Position numbers and translations under genes: made by a program
Source of the DNA: Arthrobacter sp. FB24
GTDB lineage: Bacteria > Actinomycetota > Actinomycetes > Actinomycetales > Micrococcaceae
Direction of reading: 5' to 3'
DNA length: 64,000 bases
NCBI RefSeq assembly: GCF_000196235.1
Contig: NC_008541.1
Location: forward strand, 1,488,001 to 1,552,000
Part shown: one piece after another, positions 50,682-61,322 of the stretch
Layout of the letters: each line of letters starts with the position of its first letter
Numbering within the stretch: position 1 is the stretch's first letter
The notes under the pieces: generated by a model
Databases searched by the model: none
Seen by the model: only the letters and a program-made list of their open reading frames with translations
Told to the model about the DNA's origin: nothing

Positions 50682-51860
50682 GTGTTTACAGACGAGTTGG
50701 GTCAGGGCGGCAACGCCGCCGGTGGCCCGGACAACAGTGCAGGACATCACGGCGGGGCGGGCGAAGACCTGGTTCAACTGATCACTCCCGGCGGTGAGCG
50801 CGTCAGCCATCCGCAGTACGACGCGTGGGTCCGGGATGTCAGTGATGAGCAGCTGGGTTCCCTGTATGAGGACATGGTGGTCATCCGGCGGATCGACACC
50901 GAAGCCACGGCGCTCCAGCGCCAGGGCGAGCTCGGTCTTTGGCCGCCGCTGCTGGGCCAGGAGGCCTCCCAGATAGGGTCGGCGAGGTCGCTCCGGGACG
51001 ATGACTTCGTGTTTTCCAGCTACCGCGAGAACGGCGTCGCCTACTGCCGCGGCGTGGACCTGGCCGACATCCTCAAGGTGTGGCGGGGGAATGCGTCGGC
51101 AGGCTGGGACCCGTACACCATCAACATGGCCACGCCGCAGATCATCATCGGAGCCCAGACGCTCCATGCGACCGGCTACGCCATGGGCATCCAGAATGAC
51201 GGCGCCGACTCCGTGGCCATCACCTACTTCGGCGACGGCGCCACGAGCGAAGGCGACGTCAATGAGGCGATGGTCTTCGCCGCCAGCTTCCAGTCACCGG
51301 TGATCTTCTTCTGCCAGAACAACCACTGGGCCATTTCCGAGCCGGTCCGCCTGCAGTCCCACATCAGGATCGCCGACCGCGCGGCAGGATTCGGGATTCC
51401 CGGCATAAGGGTGGACGGAAATGACGTCCTGGCGGTGATGGCGGCCACGCGTGAGGCCCTCGAACGGGCCCGCCACGGCGGCGGGCCCACGTTCATCGAA
51501 GCAGTCACCTACCGGATGGGCCCGCATACCACTGCAGACGACCCCACACGGTACCGGGATGCCAACGAACTGGAAGACTGGGCGGCCAAGGATCCGATTG
51601 CCCGGGTCAGGGGCCTACTGGAACGCAAGGGCCTGCTGACGGACGAGCTTGAGGGCAGGGTGGCTGCCAAAGCGGACGCCGTGGCCCGGGACATGCGGGC
51701 CGGTTGCATCAACATGCCGGACCCGCAGCCGCTGGACATCTTCAAACACGTCTACAGCACCCCCAACTCCTGGCTGGACCGCCAGGAGGACCACTACTCC
51801 CGTTACCTGGCGTCCTTCGGCGATCCCGCAGCCGCCAACTCAGAAGAAGGTGCTCGCTGA
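50682..51860 (+). CDS. 2-oxo acid dehydrogenase E1 component, alpha subunit (branched-chain type)
   Basis: 392 residues. The thiamine-diphosphate motif is GDGATSEGDVNEAMVFAA...CQNNHWAIS; FSSYRENGVAYCRGVD and YRMGPHTTADDPTRYR are typical of branched-chain or pyruvate E1alpha. It decarboxylates the 2-oxo acid and acylates E2. GTG 50682 has GAAGG 12 bp upstream; TTG 50670 is possible. TGATG overlaps the E1beta start. Leucine-pathway genes downstream favour the branched-chain assignment. Confidence 0.92.
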   Translation: MFTDELGQGGNAAGGPDNSAGHHGGAGEDLVQLITPGGERVSHPQYDAWVRDVSDEQLGSLYEDMVVIRRIDTEATALQRQGELGLWPPLLGQEASQIGSARSLRDDDFVFSSYRENGVAYCRGVDLADILKVWRGNASAGWDPYTINMATPQIIIGAQTLHATGYAMGIQNDGADSVAITYFGDGATSEGDVNEAMVFAASFQSPVIFFCQNNHWAISEPVRLQSHIRIADRAAGFGIPGIRVDGNDVLAVMAATREALERARHGGGPTFIEAVTYRMGPHTTADDPTRYRDANELEDWAAKDPIARVRGLLERKGLLTDELEGRVAAKADAVARDMRAGCINMPDPQPLDIFKHVYSTPNSWLDRQEDHYSRYLASFGDPAAANSEEGAR

Positions 51861-52870
51861 TGACGCAGATGACCTTTGCCCGGGCAATCAACTCCGGCCT
51901 CCGCAAATCCCTTGAAAACGACCCCAAGGTCATCCTGATGGGGGAGGACATCGGCACGCTCGGCGGCGTCTTCCGCGTGACCGACGGCCTGCAAAAGGAC
52001 TTCGGCAAGCACCGCGTGGTGGACACCCCGCTCGCCGAGTCAGGCATCATGGGCACTGCCGTCGGCCTGGCCTACCGCGGCTACCGGCCGGTGGTGGAAA
52101 TCCAGTTCGACGGGTTCATCTATCCGGCCTTCGACCAGATCGTGTCCCAGGTGGCCAAGCTCCACTACCGCACCCAGGGCGCCGTCAAGATGCCCATCAC
52201 GGTACGCGTCCCCTTCGGCGGCGGCATCGGTTCCCCGGAGCACCATTCAGAGTCTCCTGAGGCGTACTTCACCCACACGTCCGGACTGCGGGTGGTCAGC
52301 GTGTCCAACCCGCAGGATGCCCATACCGTGATCCAGCAGGCGATTGCCTCGGACGATCCGGTACTGTACTTCGAACCCAAACGCCGCTACCACGACAAAG
52401 GCGAGGTGGATGAGTCGATCGATCCAGCCACCGCCCTGTCCATGGAAAAGGCCCGGGTGGTCACCGAGGGCAAGGACGTGACTCTCGTCGCCTACGGTCC
52501 GCTGGTCAAAACCGCCAAGGACGCCGCCCTGGCTGCCGCGGATGAAGGCGTCTCCGTCGAGGTCATCGACCTGCGCTCGCTGGCCCCGGTGGACTTCGCA
52601 ACCCTGGAGGCCTCGGTGCGCAAGACAGGACGGCTGGTGATCACGCACGAGGCCGGCCAGTCGGGCGGGCTCGGTGCCGAGGTGGCGGCGAGCATCACCG
52701 AACGCTGCTTCTATCACCTGGAAGCGGCCCCCGTCCGGATCACCGGTTTCGACGTCCCGTACCCCTATTCGAAGCTTGAGATGCACCACCTGCCGGGCCT
52801 GGACAGAATCCTGGACGGTGTGGACCGTGCCCTGGGCCGTCCCAACTCCCTCAGCGGGCTGGAAGGATGA
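51860..52870 (+). CDS. 2-oxo acid dehydrogenase E1 component, beta subunit
   Basis: 336 residues, the standard size. GEDIGTLGGVFRVTDGLQKDFG, DTPLAESGIMGTAVGLAYRGYRPVVEIQF and VRVPFGGGIGSPEHHSES are the E1beta core; the transketolase C-terminal domain contains EVIDLRSLAPVD and ITHEAGQSGGLGAEVAA. Pairs with E1alpha as alpha2beta2. Overlaps E2 by 4 bp. Confidence 0.94.
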   Translation: MTQMTFARAINSGLRKSLENDPKVILMGEDIGTLGGVFRVTDGLQKDFGKHRVVDTPLAESGIMGTAVGLAYRGYRPVVEIQFDGFIYPAFDQIVSQVAKLHYRTQGAVKMPITVRVPFGGGIGSPEHHSESPEAYFTHTSGLRVVSVSNPQDAHTVIQQAIASDDPVLYFEPKRRYHDKGEVDESIDPATALSMEKARVVTEGKDVTLVAYGPLVKTAKDAALAAADEGVSVEVIDLRSLAPVDFATLEASVRKTGRLVITHEAGQSGGLGAEVAASITERCFYHLEAAPVRITGFDVPYPYSKLEMHHLPGLDRILDGVDRALGRPNSLSGLEG

Positions 52871-54267
52871 ACGCCGCCATGATCAAGGAATTCAGGCTCC
52901 CGGACCTTGGCGAAGGGCTCACGGAATCGGAAATCCTCAGCTGGAAAGTTGCTGTTGGCGACACCGTGGCCCTGAACCAGGTCATTGCGGAAGTGGAAAC
53001 GGCCAAGGCCGTCGTCGAACTGCCGTCGCCGTTCGCCGGTGTGATCACCGCCCTGCATGAGCAGCCGGGAACCGTGGTGGAGGTCGGCAAGCCGATCGTT
53101 TCCTTCGAGGTTGAAGGCGACGACGGCGGTCCTTCCGCAGCAAGTCCGGCCCCGGCAGAGGCCGCCAAGCGGGAGCCCAATCTGGTGGGCTACGGCGCTG
53201 TCGTCGAAGGTTCAGGGCGGCCGGCCCGGCGTGCCCGCACGTTCGCTGCCCCGGTCGCCCGGGTGGTTGAGCCTGTCGAAACCCGTGCCCCGGTCGCCCG
53301 GGTGGTTGAGCCTGTCGAAACCCGTGCCCCGGCGGCCAGTGCGGCCCCTGCAGCCGCCGCCGAGCGTCCGCGGTCCACACCGCCCGTACGGAAGCTGGCC
53401 AAGGACCTTGGCGTTGAGCTCACGGCGGTGACCGGTACCGGCGCCGGCGGCCTGATCACCCGCGACGATGTGCGCAACTTCGTCGGCGGGGGAGACCTTC
53501 CCGCTGCTGCCCGGGCCCTGGCCGGAGCGGAGGCCGCGGGCGGCGCAGCAAGCGGCGCGCCGGGTGAACGCGAAACCCGCACGCCCATCAAGGGTGTCCG
53601 CAAGCTGACGGCGGCCGCCATGGTGTCCAGTGCGTTCACCGCGCCGCACGCCACGGAATTCCTGACCATCGACGTCACGCCCACCATGGAACTGCTGTCC
53701 CGGCTCAAGGCCAGCCGCACTTTTGAGGGTTTCAAGCTGACGCCGCTGACTCTCGTGGCCAAGGCGTTGCTTATCGCCCTCCGCCGCCAGCCGTCGCTGA
53801 ACTCGCGGTGGGACGAAGCCAACCAGGAGATCGTGCAGTACAACTATGTGAACCTGGGCATTGCCGCGGCAACTCCCCGCGGACTGACCGTGCCGAACAT
53901 CAAGGACGCCCACAGCATGTCCCTAACGGAGTTGTCCACGGCGCTGACCGCCCTGACCGAGACTGCCCGCGCCGGCAAGACCAGCCCGGCCGAGCTCACC
54001 GGCGGCACCATCTCCATCACGAACATCGGAGTGTTCGGCATCGATGCCGGCACCCCGATCCTCAACCCCGGCGAGGCTGCCATCCTCGCCATGGGTGCTG
54101 TGCGGAAGATGCCCTGGGAGTACAGGGACGAGGTGGCACTACGCCAGGTCATGACCCTCAGCCTCTCCTTCGACCACCGCCTGGTCGACGGCGAGCAGGG
54201 ATCACGCTTCCTGGCAGACATCGGTGCGGTCCTCGCTGACCCCGGAATGGTGCTGGCGATGGTCTGA
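52867..54267 (+). CDS. Dihydrolipoamide acyltransferase (E2)
   Basis: 466 residues. The lipoyl domain (RLPDLGEGLTESEILSWKV, with lipoyl-Lys in EVETAKAVVELPSP) spans residues 5-82; a linker contains two perfect copies of APVARVVEPVETR made by a 39-bp DNA tandem repeat; the E1/E3-binding domain is PPVRKLAKDLGVELTAVTGTGAGGLITRDDV; the catalytic domain ends with LSFDHRLVDGEQGSRFL (HxxxDG motif). ATG 52867 overlaps the E1beta stop; ATG 52879 is possible. No E3 gene is nearby. Confidence 0.94.
   Translation: MNAAMIKEFRLPDLGEGLTESEILSWKVAVGDTVALNQVIAEVETAKAVVELPSPFAGVITALHEQPGTVVEVGKPIVSFEVEGDDGGPSAASPAPAEAAKREPNLVGYGAVVEGSGRPARRARTFAAPVARVVEPVETRAPVARVVEPVETRAPAASAAPAAAAERPRSTPPVRKLAKDLGVELTAVTGTGAGGLITRDDVRNFVGGGDLPAAARALAGAEAAGGAASGAPGERETRTPIKGVRKLTAAAMVSSAFTAPHATEFLTIDVTPTMELLSRLKASRTFEGFKLTPLTLVAKALLIALRRQPSLNSRWDEANQEIVQYNYVNLGIAAATPRGLTVPNIKDAHSMSLTELSTALTALTETARAGKTSPAELTGGTISITNIGVFGIDAGTPILNPGEAAILAMGAVRKMPWEYRDEVALRQVMTLSLSFDHRLVDGEQGSRFLADIGAVLADPGMVLAMV
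53248..53325. repeat. 39-bp perfect tandem duplication in the E2 linker
   Basis: 53248-53286 is repeated exactly at 53287-53325. Each unit contains GGTGGTTGAGCCTGTCGAAAC, a sequence that recurs in opposite orientation (one mismatch) at 62104-62125. 39 bp preserves the frame, adding 13 residues to a flexible linker. Confidence 0.9.
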
Positions 54268-54297
54268 CCAGCGGACCTCGACAAGCTGACGCCAACG

Positions 54298-54346
54298 AAG
54301 CTGCCGGCCGCCACTTCCGAAAGGAATTGGCGGCCGGCAGCTTTCT
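54298..54346. terminator. Strong terminator after E2
   Basis: 16-bp stem (54298-54313 with 54328-54343), one mismatch, four more pairs (TTCC with GGAA) and a GAAA tetraloop, ending CTTTCTT. It separates E2 from the convergent TetR gene; the 190 bp beyond it to 54535 hold nothing I can identify. Confidence 0.85.
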
Positions 54347-54535
54347 TGGGTTGCGCCCTCCTCGGGCCGCGGCGTTCCTGCGTTGCCGCCCGCGGGCGCG
54401 GGGGCGGCCGTCGTGGGGCACTTTGAGGTCAATTTACGACGGCGGCGCCACAGTTTTGGGCGTGTCCGTGTCTAAGTGCCCCGGCTAGGCCGCGAGCCGG
54501 GTCGCCGAGGGAACGGGCAGCCGGCAGTTGTGCGT

Positions 54536-55213
54536 CTACTCGCCGGGTACGGGGCTGGCCGTCACCAGGAGGGCGGCGAGCGCCATGCTCTCCAGCAGCG
54601 GCCGGGCCGACTTGGCCGCGACCCTCCGGCCGTGGCTGCGGACCGAATGCGGGGTGGAGTTGATGAGGCCGAAAGCGGCATGTGCGCGCATCCGGAGCTC
54701 GGCGGTATCCGTGCCGGCGTGCAGCGCCTGCAGCACCTCCACCCAAAGCTCCACATAGTTCCGTTGCAGGGTCCGGACCGCAGCCTGGTCGTCGTCGGAC
54801 AGGTTGCTGAAATCGCGGTCCTGGACCCGGATGACGTCGGGATTGCTCAGGGCGAAATCCACGTGGAACTGAACCAGGCGGGCCAGCGCTGCGGCGGGAT
54901 CGCCGGCGTCGGCCACCACCCGGCGGCCGCCGTCCAGCAGTTCCTGGCTCACGCTGAGCAGCAGCGCACCCAAAACGGCCTGCTTGCCGGCGAAGTGGCG
55001 GTAAACGGCGGGTCCGCTGACTCCGGCTGCGGCACCAAGGTCCTCCAGTGAAACGCGGTTGAAGCCGTTGAGGGCAAAAAGGGTGGCGGCCGAGGACAGC
55101 AGCGCCTGCCGCCGGCTCTCTTTGGCCTGGCTGCGCTGTGTTGTCTGGACGGGCAGTGTTGTCTGGGCCCGTTGCCCCGCCGGGCTGCCGGCGTCGCGCT
55201 CGATGATCGGCAC
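54536..55213 (-). CDS. TetR-family transcriptional regulator
   Basis: 225 residues from GTG 55211-55213 with AAGGAGG upstream. The HTH is [55 protein letters not shown] (residues about 35-88); the ligand domain follows. Divergent from the carboxylase operon with two 19-bp repeats between, so it most likely represses that operon in response to an acyl-CoA (inference). Confidence 0.92.
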   Translation of the reverse strand: MPIIERDAGSPAGQRAQTTLPVQTTQRSQAKESRRQALLSSAATLFALNGFNRVSLEDLGAAAGVSGPAVYRHFAGKQAVLGALLLSVSQELLDGGRRVVADAGDPAAALARLVQFHVDFALSNPDVIRVQDRDFSNLSDDDQAAVRTLQRNYVELWVEVLQALHAGTDTAELRMRAHAAFGLINSTPHSVRSHGRRVAAKSARPLLESMALAALLVTASPVPGE

Positions 55214-55266
55214 ATTTCCTCCTTGGAACTGCAAATCCTAGCAATGCAAACGCGTGTTGGACATCA

Positions 55267-55311
55267 CAGTTAATAGAGACTAACCTAAATCTCAGTTATG
55301 CGGTACTAACC
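55267..55311. promoter_or_regulatory. Two 19-bp TetR-type operator repeats
   Basis: CAGTTAATAGAGACTAACC (55267-55285) and CAGTTATGCGGTACTAACC (55293-55311) share CAGTTA and ACTAACC with a 26-bp period; each is partly palindromic (GTTA...TAAC). They lie in the A+T-rich gap between tetR and the carboxylase. Confidence 0.7.
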
Positions 55312-55359
55312 GAATCGCTCAGGATGGCCTCGCCGGGCGTCCGGGAACGGAAGCAGTCA

Positions 55360-56967
55360 ATGGAGACAATCGCCAGCCAGGTGGACGCGTCAAGCGACGC
55401 CTTCGCCGCGAACCGCGAGGCCCAGCTGGGGTTGGCCCGCGAGCTGAAGGAGCGCCTCGCCGCGGCCGCCCTGGGCGGCCCGGAGAAGTCCCGTGAACGC
55501 CACGTGGCGCGGGGCAAGCTTCTGCCCCGCGAACGCATCGACCGGCTGCTCGACGACGGCAGTCCCTTCCTCGAGATCGCACCGCTGGCGGCCAACGGCA
55601 TGTACAACGACGACTCACCCGGAGCCGGCGTCATCGCCGGGATCGGCCTCGTCCACGGGCGCCAGGTGCTGGTCATCTCCAACGATGCCACCGTCAAGGG
55701 CGGCACGTACTACCCCATGACGGTGAAGAAGCACCTCCGGGCGCAGGAAATCGCGATGGAGAACCGGCTGCCCTGCATCTACCTCGTGGATTCGGGCGGG
55801 GCCTTCCTGCCGAAGCAGGACGAGGTCTTTCCGGACAAGGAGCACTTCGGCCGGATCTTCTTCAACCAGGCGAAGATGTCCGCTGCAGGGATCCCGCAGA
55901 TCGCTTCAGTCATGGGCTCGTGCACCGCCGGCGGCGCCTACGTCCCGGCGATGAGCGATGAGACCGTGATCGTCCGCAATCAGGGCACCATCTTCCTGGG
56001 CGGCCCGCCGCTGGTGAAGGCAGCCATCGGCGAGATCGTCACGGCGGAGGAGCTCGGCGGCGGCGAGGTGCACTCGAAGATCTCAGGTGTCACCGACCAC
56101 CTGGCCGAGAACGATGAGCATGCGCTCCAGATTGTCCGGGACATCGTCTCCACCCTGCCCCGGCCGGCCCTCCCCGCCTGGGACGTGGACATCGCCGTCG
56201 AACCCGTCGCTGACCCGGACGAGCTCTACGGCGTCGTCCCCACCGACGTCAACGCGCAGTACGACGTCCGCGAAGTCGTCGCACGGCTGGTGGACGGCAG
56301 CCGCTTCCACGAATTCAAGAAGAACTACGGCACCACCCTCGTCACCGGCTTCGCGAAGCTGCACGGCCACCCGGTGGGCATCGTGGCCAACAACGGTGTG
56401 CTGTTCAGCGAGTCCTCCCTCAAGGGCGCCCACTTCATCGAGCTGTGCGACCAGCGCGGCATCCCGCTGATCTTCCTGCAGAACCTCTCCGGATTCATGG
56501 TCGGCAAGGACTATGAGCAGGGCGGCATCGCCAAGAACGGCGCCAAGATGGTCACCGCCGTCGCCACCGCCCGCGTGCCCAAGCTGACAGTGGTGATCGG
56601 CGGCTCTTTCGGCGCCGGCAACTACTCCATGTGCGGGCGGGCATACTCGCCACGGTTCCTGTGGATGTGGCCGGCGTCCCGGATCTCGGTGATGGGCGGC
56701 AACCAGGCGTCCAGCGTGCTCGCCACAGTGAAGCGCGACCAGTACGAGGCGCGCGGCGAGGAATGGTCCGCCGCGGATGAGGAAGCGTTCAAGGCCCCGA
56801 TCAAGCAGCAGTACGAGGACCAGGGCAGCCCCTACTACTCCACGGCGCGCCTGTGGGATGACGGCGTGATCGACCCCGCGGACACCCGCACCGTCCTGGG
56901 ACTGGCGCTTGACGTCGTCTCCCGCACCCCGCTGCCGGAGACCTCCTTCGGCCTTTTCCGGATGTGA
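55360..56967 (+). CDS. Acyl-CoA carboxylase, carboxyltransferase (beta) subunit; methylcrotonyl-CoA type
   Basis: 535 residues, the usual MccB length. [61 protein letters not shown] (methylcrotonyl-type pattern), [15 protein letters not shown] and [19 protein letters not shown] are the carboxyltransferase signatures. It transfers CO2 from biotin to 3-methylcrotonyl-CoA. ATG 55360 has GGAAG upstream and fits family length; ATG 55324 would add 12 residues. Confidence 0.93.
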   Translation: METIASQVDASSDAFAANREAQLGLARELKERLAAAALGGPEKSRERHVARGKLLPRERIDRLLDDGSPFLEIAPLAANGMYNDDSPGAGVIAGIGLVHGRQVLVISNDATVKGGTYYPMTVKKHLRAQEIAMENRLPCIYLVDSGGAFLPKQDEVFPDKEHFGRIFFNQAKMSAAGIPQIASVMGSCTAGGAYVPAMSDETVIVRNQGTIFLGGPPLVKAAIGEIVTAEELGGGEVHSKISGVTDHLAENDEHALQIVRDIVSTLPRPALPAWDVDIAVEPVADPDELYGVVPTDVNAQYDVREVVARLVDGSRFHEFKKNYGTTLVTGFAKLHGHPVGIVANNGVLFSESSLKGAHFIELCDQRGIPLIFLQNLSGFMVGKDYEQGGIAKNGAKMVTAVATARVPKLTVVIGGSFGAGNYSMCGRAYSPRFLWMWPASRISVMGGNQASSVLATVKRDQYEARGEEWSAADEEAFKAPIKQQYEDQGSPYYSTARLWDDGVIDPADTRTVLGLALDVVSRTPLPETSFGLFRM

Positions 56968-59231
56968 CAGCCATGACTACTTCTTCAACTCCCCAGCAGC
57001 CGGCGCAGGTTCGCACCGCCGCCCCGGACTCCGCGCCGAAGCCGCTCTTCGGCACCGTGCTCGTCGCCAACCGCGGCGAGATCGCCTGCCGCGTGATCCG
57101 CACGCTCCGCGCGCTCGGTATCCGTTCGGTGGCCGTCTACAGCGACGCCGACGCCGGTGCCCGCCACGTGCGGGAAGCCGACCTCGCCGTGCGGATCGGC
57201 CCGGCGGCCGCCGCCGAGAGCTATCTCAAGATCGAGGCGATCATCCAGGCGTGCCGCGAGACCGGCGCCGATGCCGTGCACCCGGGCTACGGCTTCCTGA
57301 GCGAGAACGTCGACTTCGCCCGCGAACTGGAGAAGGCCGGTATTACGTTCATCGGCCCCGGCGTCGAGTCGCTCAATGTCATGGGGGACAAGATCCGGTC
57401 CAAGAACCACGTCGCCGGCTACGGAGTCCCCGTGGTCCCGGGCATCGCCGAGCCCGGCATGACCGACGCGCAGCTCATCGAGGCCGCGGCCGGCGTCGGC
57501 TTCCCCCTGCTGATCAAGCCCTCCGCCGGGGGCGGCGGCAAGGGCATGCATATTGTCGAGCGCCCCGACGAGCTGGAGGCCACCCTGGCTACCGCCCGCC
57601 GCGTCGCGGCCAGCGCCTTCGGCGACGACACGTTGTTCCTGGAGCGGCTCGTCACCACCCCGCGGCACATCGAGGTCCAGGTGCTGGCGGACAACTACGG
57701 CAACGTCGTCCATCTGGGGGAGCGCGAGTGTTCGCTGCAGCGCCGCCACCAGAAGGTCATTGAGGAAGCCCCCTCGCCGCTGCTGGAATCCCTCCCCGAC
57801 GGCGAAGCCGTCCGAGCGAGGATCGGCGAGGCGGCCTGCAACGCCGCCCGCAGCGTCCGCTACAGCGGCGCCGGGACCGTGGAATTCCTGGTCTCGGACA
57901 ACGCTCCGGACGAATTCTTCTTTATGGAGATGAACACGCGACTGCAGGTGGAGCATCCGGTCACCGAGATGGTCACCGGCGTCGACCTCGTTGAATGGCA
58001 GGTGCGGATCGCCGCCGGCGAGGAACTCACCGTCCGCCAGGACGACGTCGTGCTTAACGGGCACTCGGTGGAGGCGCGCGTCTACGCCGAAATTCCCGAA
58101 CGGAACTTCCTGCCGTCAACCGGACATGTCCTTCTCCTGGACGAAGTGCCCGGCCCCGCGCAACGGCCAAGCGCCCCTGCCCGCAACGAGGTCGGGGCAG
58201 GCCGGGGCCGCGTCCGCGTGGACTCGGCGCTCATGGATGGCCTCGAGATCTCGTCAAGCTACGACCCCATGATTTCCAAGGTGATCGCCTGGGGCCAGGA
58301 CCGCACCGCCGCCCTCGACACCCTGGACGAGGCGCTTGCCGGGTACACGGCGCTGGGCATCGACACCAACGTCGAGTACCTGAGGCTTCTGATCAACGAC
58401 GCCGACGTCCGCGCCGGGCGCCTCGACACGGGCCTGATCGAACGCAAGATGCCGCAGTTCGTGTTCCGCCGCGTGGGCGACTTCGAACTGGTGGCTGCAG
58501 CTCTGTTCGCTGCAGCACGGGAAACGGAGCAGGACAGGCAGCAGGCCCCGGCGGGGGTGTGGCAACGGAAGGATGGGTGGCGGCCCGGCGGGCACGCACC
58601 GCGCCGTATCAGCCTTGGAACGTCCGACGGCGGTGTTGCCACGGTGGCACTGCGCGGCGGGGCAGCAACGAGGGAGACTGCCGTGTCGGTGGACGGCGGC
58701 CCGTGGCAGACTGCATCCGCGGATTTCTCGAGCCGTCGCAGTGCCCGGGTCGCGCTGGATGGCGAGACGAGGACGTACTCGTTTGCGCCGGTTTATTCAG
58801 GGCCTGTCACGCCGGACTGGTACAACCCGCAGCCGGGCGTCCCCACGGAATTGTTCCTCGGCAACGACGGCTGGTCCTGCCGGCTGGACATCCTTACCCG
58901 CGAAGCCCGGCTGGCCCGGGTGCTCGCGGCGATCGAGCGCGAGGAAGGCGCCGCTGACCCGGCCGTGCGCTCGCCGATGCCCGGCACCGTGGTATCCGTC
59001 AACGTCAGCAACGGCGATGCCGTGCAGTCCGGCCAGATCCTGCTTTCGGTGGAGGCCATGAAGATGGAGCACCAGCTCGTGGCGCCGCTCGCCGGCACCG
59101 TGCATATCAGCGTCACGTCCGGTGACCTCGTCAAGGCGGACCAGGTCGTCGCGAGCATCCACCCGCAAGAGCCCTCGAAGGCGGAGGACACGGTGGAAGA
59201 ATCCGTCATCGCCATGGGCGCGGCAGAGTAG
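56964..59231 (+). CDS. Acyl-CoA carboxylase, biotin carboxylase/biotin carrier (alpha) subunit
   Basis: 755 residues from GTG 56964 (GTGA overlap; ATG 56973 possible). The biotin carboxylase half starts [21 protein letters not shown], has [14 protein letters not shown] (ATP-grasp loop) and [20 protein letters not shown] variable middle region (about 450-660) follows. The C-terminal biotinyl domain [12 protein letters not shown]...[16 protein letters not shown] carries the biotin Lys in EAMKMEH. Works with the beta subunit. Confidence 0.95.
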   Translation: MTAMTTSSTPQQPAQVRTAAPDSAPKPLFGTVLVANRGEIACRVIRTLRALGIRSVAVYSDADAGARHVREADLAVRIGPAAAAESYLKIEAIIQACRETGADAVHPGYGFLSENVDFARELEKAGITFIGPGVESLNVMGDKIRSKNHVAGYGVPVVPGIAEPGMTDAQLIEAAAGVGFPLLIKPSAGGGGKGMHIVERPDELEATLATARRVAASAFGDDTLFLERLVTTPRHIEVQVLADNYGNVVHLGERECSLQRRHQKVIEEAPSPLLESLPDGEAVRARIGEAACNAARSVRYSGAGTVEFLVSDNAPDEFFFMEMNTRLQVEHPVTEMVTGVDLVEWQVRIAAGEELTVRQDDVVLNGHSVEARVYAEIPERNFLPSTGHVLLLDEVPGPAQRPSAPARNEVGAGRGRVRVDSALMDGLEISSSYDPMISKVIAWGQDRTAALDTLDEALAGYTALGIDTNVEYLRLLINDADVRAGRLDTGLIERKMPQFVFRRVGDFELVAAALFAAARETEQDRQQAPAGVWQRKDGWRPGGHAPRRISLGTSDGGVATVALRGGAATRETAVSVDGGPWQTASADFSSRRSARVALDGETRTYSFAPVYSGPVTPDWYNPQPGVPTELFLGNDGWSCRLDILTREARLARVLAAIEREEGAADPAVRSPMPGTVVSVNVSNGDAVQSGQILLSVEAMKMEHQLVAPLAGTVHISVTSGDLVKADQVVASIHPQEPSKAEDTVEESVIAMGAAE

Positions 59232-59296
59232 CCCCCGCGTCAATACCAAATACATCAAACACACCCGATACAGAGTTAAGACAAGGAAGTCCCAAC

Positions 59297-60460
59297 ATGG
59301 CTGATTTTGAGCTCAGCGAGGAATACCAGGACCTCAGCAACACCGTCCGCGAATTCGCCGATGAAGTGGTGGCGCCGGTTTCCGCCAAACACGACGAGGA
59401 ACACAGCTTCCCCTACGAGATCGTGAAGCAGATGGCGGACATGGGGCTCTTTGGCCTGCCGTTCCCGGAAGAGTTCGGCGGCATGGGCGGTGACTACTTT
59501 GCCCTCGCGCTGGCGCTGGAGCAGCTGGGGCGGGTGGACCAGTCCGTGGCCATCACGCTGGAAGCCGGCGTGTCCCTCGGCGCCATGCCTGTGTATCGCT
59601 TCGGCACTGACGCCCAGAAGGAGGAATGGCTGCCGTCGCTGGCGTCCGGCCAGGCGCTCGCCGGCTTCGGCCTGACGGAACCCGAGGCGGGCTCCGACGC
59701 GGGCGGAACCAAGACCACGGCCCGGCTCGAAGGCGGTGAGTGGATCATCAACGGCAACAAGGAATTCATCACCAACTCCGGGACTGACATCACCCGCCTG
59801 GTCACCGTGACGGCCGTAACGGCCAAGCACGAACGCCAGGACGGCACCGTCAAGAAGGAAATCTCCACCATCCTGGTGCCCACCAACACGCCAGGCTTCA
59901 AGGCGGAGAAGGCCTACAACAAGGTGGGCTGGAACGCCTCTGACACCCATCCGCTCACGCTCAAGGACGTCCACGTACCGGAGGCAAACCTCCTCGGCGA
60001 GCAGGGGCGCGGCTACGCCAACTTCCTCTCCATCCTGGACGAAGGCCGTATTGCCATCGCCGCGCTCGCCACGGGCGCGGCCCAGGGCTGTGTTGACCTG
60101 TCCGTGAAGTACGCAAAGGAACGCAGTGCGTTCGGGCAGAACATCGGCAAGTACCAGGCCATCGCGTTCAAGATCGCCCGCATGGAAGCGCGGGCCCACA
60201 CCGCACGGTTGGCGTACTACGACGCTGCGGCCAGGATGCTTGCCGGGAAGCCGTTCAAGACCCAGGCGGCCATCGCTAAGATGGTCGCAGGTGAGGCAGC
60301 CATGGACAACGCGCGGGACGCCACCCAGGTGTTCGGCGGCTATGGCTTCATCAACGAATTCACCGTGGCACGGCACTACCGCGACTCCAAGATCCTTGAA
60401 GTGGGGGAGGGCACCACGGAGGTCCAGCTGATGCTGATCGCCCGCGAACTCGGCCTTTAG
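59297..60460 (+). CDS. Acyl-CoA dehydrogenase (isovaleryl-CoA dehydrogenase-like)
   Basis: 387 residues. [19 protein letters not shown] and [14 protein letters not shown] are the FAD/acyl-CoA-binding motifs; [44 protein letters not shown] is the C-terminal signature. It would oxidise isovaleryl-CoA to 3-methylcrotonyl-CoA, the carboxylase substrate. AAGGAAG precedes ATG 59297. 65 bp after the carboxylase, same operon. Confidence 0.92.
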   Translation: MADFELSEEYQDLSNTVREFADEVVAPVSAKHDEEHSFPYEIVKQMADMGLFGLPFPEEFGGMGGDYFALALALEQLGRVDQSVAITLEAGVSLGAMPVYRFGTDAQKEEWLPSLASGQALAGFGLTEPEAGSDAGGTKTTARLEGGEWIINGNKEFITNSGTDITRLVTVTAVTAKHERQDGTVKKEISTILVPTNTPGFKAEKAYNKVGWNASDTHPLTLKDVHVPEANLLGEQGRGYANFLSILDEGRIAIAALATGAAQGCVDLSVKYAKERSAFGQNIGKYQAIAFKIARMEARAHTARLAYYDAAARMLAGKPFKTQAAIAKMVAGEAAMDNARDATQVFGGYGFINEFTVARHYRDSKILEVGEGTTEVQLMLIARELGL

Positions 60461-60495
60461 CTTCCCGCCAGGGAGCGAACCAGGAAGGATCAACG

Positions 60496-61320
60496 ATGAT
60501 TGACAAGGTTGTTGCCAGTGCCGAGGCCGCTGTTGCCGACATCCCCGACGGCGCCTCGCTCGCCGTCGGAGGCTTCGGGCTGTGCGGCATCCCGGTCGCC
60601 CTGATCGATGCCCTTCACCGGCACGGAACCACTGGCCTGGAAACCGTCAGCAACAACTGCGGCGTCGATGACTGGGGGCTGGGAATCCTGCTGAAGGACG
60701 GCAGGATCCGCCGCACCATCAGCTCCTACGTCGGGGAAAACAAGGAATTCGCGCGGCAGTACCTCTCCGGCGAACTCGAGGTGGTGCTCACCCCGCAGGG
60801 CACGCTCGCGGAGAAACTCCGCGCCGGCGGCGCCGGCATCCCGGCGTTCTACACCCCGGCCGGTGTGGGCACCCAGGTGTCCGACGGCGGCCTGCCGCAG
60901 AAGTACGACGCCGACGGCACGATCGCCATCGCTTCGGCGCCCAAGGAAGTCCGCACCTTCAATGGCGCCGACTATGTGCTGGAGGAATCGCTGACCCCGG
61001 ATTTCGGCCTGGTCCATGCCTGGAAGGGGGACCGGCACGGGAACCTGGTCTTCCATGCCACGGCGATGAACTTCAACCCGCTGTGCGCCATGGCCGGACG
61101 GATCACCATCGCCGAGGTCGAGGAACTGGTGGAGCCGGGCGAGCTGGATCCGGAGCATGTTCATGTTCCCGGCATCTTCGTCCAGCGGGTCGTCCTCGCC
61201 CCCCGGGGCGAGAAGCGCATCGAAAAGCGGACGGTCGCGGTGTCCTCCGCCGGCAACCCCTCCCCGGGGACTGAGCGCCAGACAACCGGCCAGCAAACAA
61301 CTGGCCAGGCAGGAGCATAG
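60496..61320 (+). CDS. 3-oxoacid CoA-transferase, subunit A
   Basis: 274 residues. [19 protein letters not shown] near residue 25 is the CoA-transferase family I signature, with [49 protein letters not shown] following. The last 25 residues ([15 protein letters not shown]) are a low-complexity Thr/Gly/Gln tail not normal for the family. Works with subunit B, 2 bp downstream, moving CoA onto acetoacetate. Confidence 0.93.
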   Translation: MIDKVVASAEAAVADIPDGASLAVGGFGLCGIPVALIDALHRHGTTGLETVSNNCGVDDWGLGILLKDGRIRRTISSYVGENKEFARQYLSGELEVVLTPQGTLAEKLRAGGAGIPAFYTPAGVGTQVSDGGLPQKYDADGTIAIASAPKEVRTFNGADYVLEESLTPDFGLVHAWKGDRHGNLVFHATAMNFNPLCAMAGRITIAEVEELVEPGELDPEHVHVPGIFVQRVVLAPRGEKRIEKRTVAVSSAGNPSPGTERQTTGQQTTGQAGA

Positions 61321-61322
61321 CC

